Below, piece by piece: positions 62,798 through 64,000 of a DNA stretch of 64,000 nucleotides. The position numbers and the translations under genes were made by a program. Origin of the DNA: Serratia rhizosphaerae (GTDB taxonomy: Bacteria > Pseudomonadota > Gammaproteobacteria > Enterobacterales > Enterobacteriaceae). Where the stretch lies: the NCBI RefSeq assembly GCF_009817885.1, contig NZ_CP041764.1:496001-560000 (forward strand), written 5' to 3'. The notes beneath the pieces were generated by a model. That model was not told the origin of the DNA. It searched no databases and saw only the letters and a list, made by a program, of their open reading frames with translations. The stretch's first letter is position 1. Every line of letters starts with the position of its first letter.

Positions 62798-63433
62798 ATG
62801 GAGAGTTTCCCGTTGGATTGGCATTTTCTGACCTTTTTCGGCGACAGCATGCTGCTGCTGCCCACCGCTTTGATTCTGTTCCTCGTCTTGATCTCTTCGG
62901 CCGCGACCCGTCGCGCCGGCTGGCAGTGGGGCTTTATCTTCGGCGGCGTCGGCGCGGTTGTCTGCGCCTCCAAACTGGCCTTTATCGGCTGGGGCATCGG
63001 CAGCGCCGAGTACGACTTTACCGGCTTCAGCGGCCATTCGGCGCTCTCCGCCAGCATCTGGCCGGCATTTTTGTGGCTGATCTGCGCCCGCAGCCATCCG
63101 CTGCTGCGGCGTGCCGCAGTGCTGCTGGGCTATCTGCTGCCGCTCGCCATCGGCTGGTCGCGGCTGGTTATTCACGCCCACTCCACATCTGAGGTCATCG
63201 CCGGTCTGGCGCTGGGGCTCTCCGCCAGCTCGCTGTTCCTGCTGCTGCAGCGCCGCAGCAGCCCGCCGCGGCTTGGCGTGGTCAAGACCCTGATTCTGCT
63301 GGCGCTGCCGGTGCTTTTGATGGGACACCGCCAGCCGGCGCCGACGCAAAGCCTGCTGGAAAAGATAGCGGTCACCCTGGCGGATCGGGAGCGCCCCTAT
63401 ACCCGCGCAGATTTGCATAATCTTCTGAAATAA
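62798..63433 (+). CDS. PAP2-family membrane phosphatase
   Basis: A 211-residue membrane protein with about six hydrophobic segments. Two of the three PAP2 motifs are clear: GFSGHSALSAS (motif 2, His) and SRLVIHAHSTSEVIAGLALG (motif 3, Arg and His). Motif 1 is degenerate, seen only around CASKLAFIGWG. Relatives remove phosphate from undecaprenyl diphosphate or other lipid phosphates. The gene stands between udk and mrp, where E. coli has other genes. Its substrate cannot be told; the weak first motif leaves room for altered activity. Confidence 0.75.
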   Translation: MESFPLDWHFLTFFGDSMLLLPTALILFLVLISSAATRRAGWQWGFIFGGVGAVVCASKLAFIGWGIGSAEYDFTGFSGHSALSASIWPAFLWLICARSHPLLRRAAVLLGYLLPLAIGWSRLVIHAHSTSEVIAGLALGLSASSLFLLLQRRSSPPRLGVVKTLILLALPVLLMGHRQPAPTQSLLEKIAVTLADRERPYTRADLHNLLK

Positions 63434-63441
63434 TTCAGCAT

Positions 63442-63472
63442 AAAAAAACCGGCTGCGCGCCGGTTTTTTTTT
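63442..63472. terminator. Bidirectional terminator between the PAP2 gene and mrp
   Basis: CCGGC / GCCGG arms with a 5-nt loop are flanked by an A run on the left and a T run on the right, so both convergent transcripts can end here. Confidence 0.9.
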
Positions 63473-63489
63473 ATTTTGTTGCAGACGGT

Positions 63490-64000
63490 TCACACCGCGC
63501 GGAACGCGATCTCCGTCGGGATCGCCTCTCCCTGCCAGTACATTTGTGCCGCCACGCGTCCCGCCAGCTGGCGATACATCTCGGCAAACTCGCTGTCCGG
63601 ACGGCTTACCACCGTCGGCTGGCCGCGGTCCAGATCTTCACGCAGCGAAATATGCAGCGGCATCTGTCCCAGCAGGCGGCTGTGGTATTTCTCCACCAGC
63701 TTCTCCGCCCCGCCGGTGCCGAAGATCGGCTCATGATGTCCGCAGTTGCTGCAGATATGCACGCTCATGTTTTCCACAATGCCCAATACCGGCACCTGGA
63801 CTTTTTCAAACATCACGATGCCCTTCGCCGCATCCAGCAGCGCGATATCCTGCGGGGTGGTGACCACCAGCGCGCCGGTGACCGGGATATTCTGCGACAG
63901 CGTCAGCTGAATGTCGCCAGTGCCCGGCGGCATATCCAGCACCAGGTAATCCAGATCCGGCCACAGGGTATCCTGCAGCAGCTGCATCAGCGCCTTGCTG
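63490..64000 (-). CDS. mrp: Mrp (ApbC), iron-sulfur cluster carrier P-loop ATPase (5' part outside window)
   Basis: The visible 169 C-terminal residues match E. coli Mrp/ApbC, which transfers [Fe-S] clusters to target proteins. Seen are LDYLVLDMPPGTGDIQLTL (Walker B region), VTTPQDIALLDAAKG and the paired cysteines of the cluster site in HICSNCGHHEPIFG. The frame is open through base 64000, so the Walker A motif and N-terminus lie to the right of the window. An internal ATG at 63987 is a methionine within the protein and not the start. Confidence 0.94.
   Translation of the reverse strand, partial: SKALMQLLQDTLWPDLDYLVLDMPPGTGDIQLTLSQNIPVTGALVVTTPQDIALLDAAKGIVMFEKVQVPVLGIVENMSVHICSNCGHHEPIFGTGGAEKLVEKYHSRLLGQMPLHISLREDLDRGQPTVVSRPDSEFAEMYRQLAGRVAAQMYWQGEAIPTEIAFRAV

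Noticed and set aside
1..64000. Search by eye for CRISPR arrays, insertion sequences, prophage, tRNA or rRNA genes and toxin-antitoxin or defence islands
   Set aside because: I saw no regular spaced repeats, transposase, integrase or RNA-gene signature. The accessory content is explained by surface-polysaccharide and secretion genes.

Overview
The window is chromosomal DNA from a member of the Enterobacterales, most likely Serratia or a close relative (Yersiniaceae). The evidence is the near-Escherichia coli sequence of DeoR, SdaC, SdaB, RimO, the complete his operon, Gnd, YegH, DcuC, AsmA, Dcd, Udk and Mrp, the GC-rich codon use of the housekeeping genes, and the mix of E. coli-like gene order with extra genes. 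The genus is an inference. I recognised no IS element, prophage, CRISPR array, rRNA or tRNA.

Region 1 (1-15.2 kb) keeps the E. coli order deoR ... dacC - gstB/yliJ - yliI - rimO with accessory metabolic genes set into it: the L-serine uptake/deamination pair sdaC-sdaB, a cystathionine beta-synthase and cystathionine gamma-lyase pair (reverse transsulfuration, preceded by MetJ-box-like tandem 8-mers), a HAD phosphatase, a GNAT acetyltransferase and a CorA-like transporter. A highly foldable intergenic segment lies before rimO. yeeZ then leads to his.

Region 2 (15.4-24.3 kb) is hisLGDCBHAFI with its promoter, His-rich leader peptide and attenuator, ending at a terminator that faces gnd.

Region 3 (24.5-55.7 kb) is a large, more AT-rich surface-polysaccharide locus. 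A short plus-strand cluster (Wzy/WaaL-like membrane protein, Wzx flippase, three glycosyltransferases) meets galE tail to tail. Facing it on the minus strand is a long operon that starts at a near-perfect JUMPstart/ops element: galU, galF, wza-wzb-wzc, a glycosyltransferase, a WcaJ-type initiating transferase, rfbBACD (dTDP-L-rhamnose), two glycosyltransferases, a WzxC-like flippase, a pyruvyl transferase, another glycosyltransferase and a secreted clan-A glycoside hydrolase, closed by a terminator. Together these should build and export a rhamnose-containing, probably pyruvylated exopolysaccharide or capsule. The operon has no recognisable Wzy polymerase. Between its terminator and galE sits a complete type I secretion system (ABC protein, membrane-fusion protein, TolC-like protein) with no substrate gene in the window.

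Region 4 (56-64 kb) is the flank that follows wza in E. coli: yegH, asmA, dcd, udk, with dcuC inserted after yegH, a PAP2 phosphatase gene after udk, and the 3' part of mrp at the right edge.
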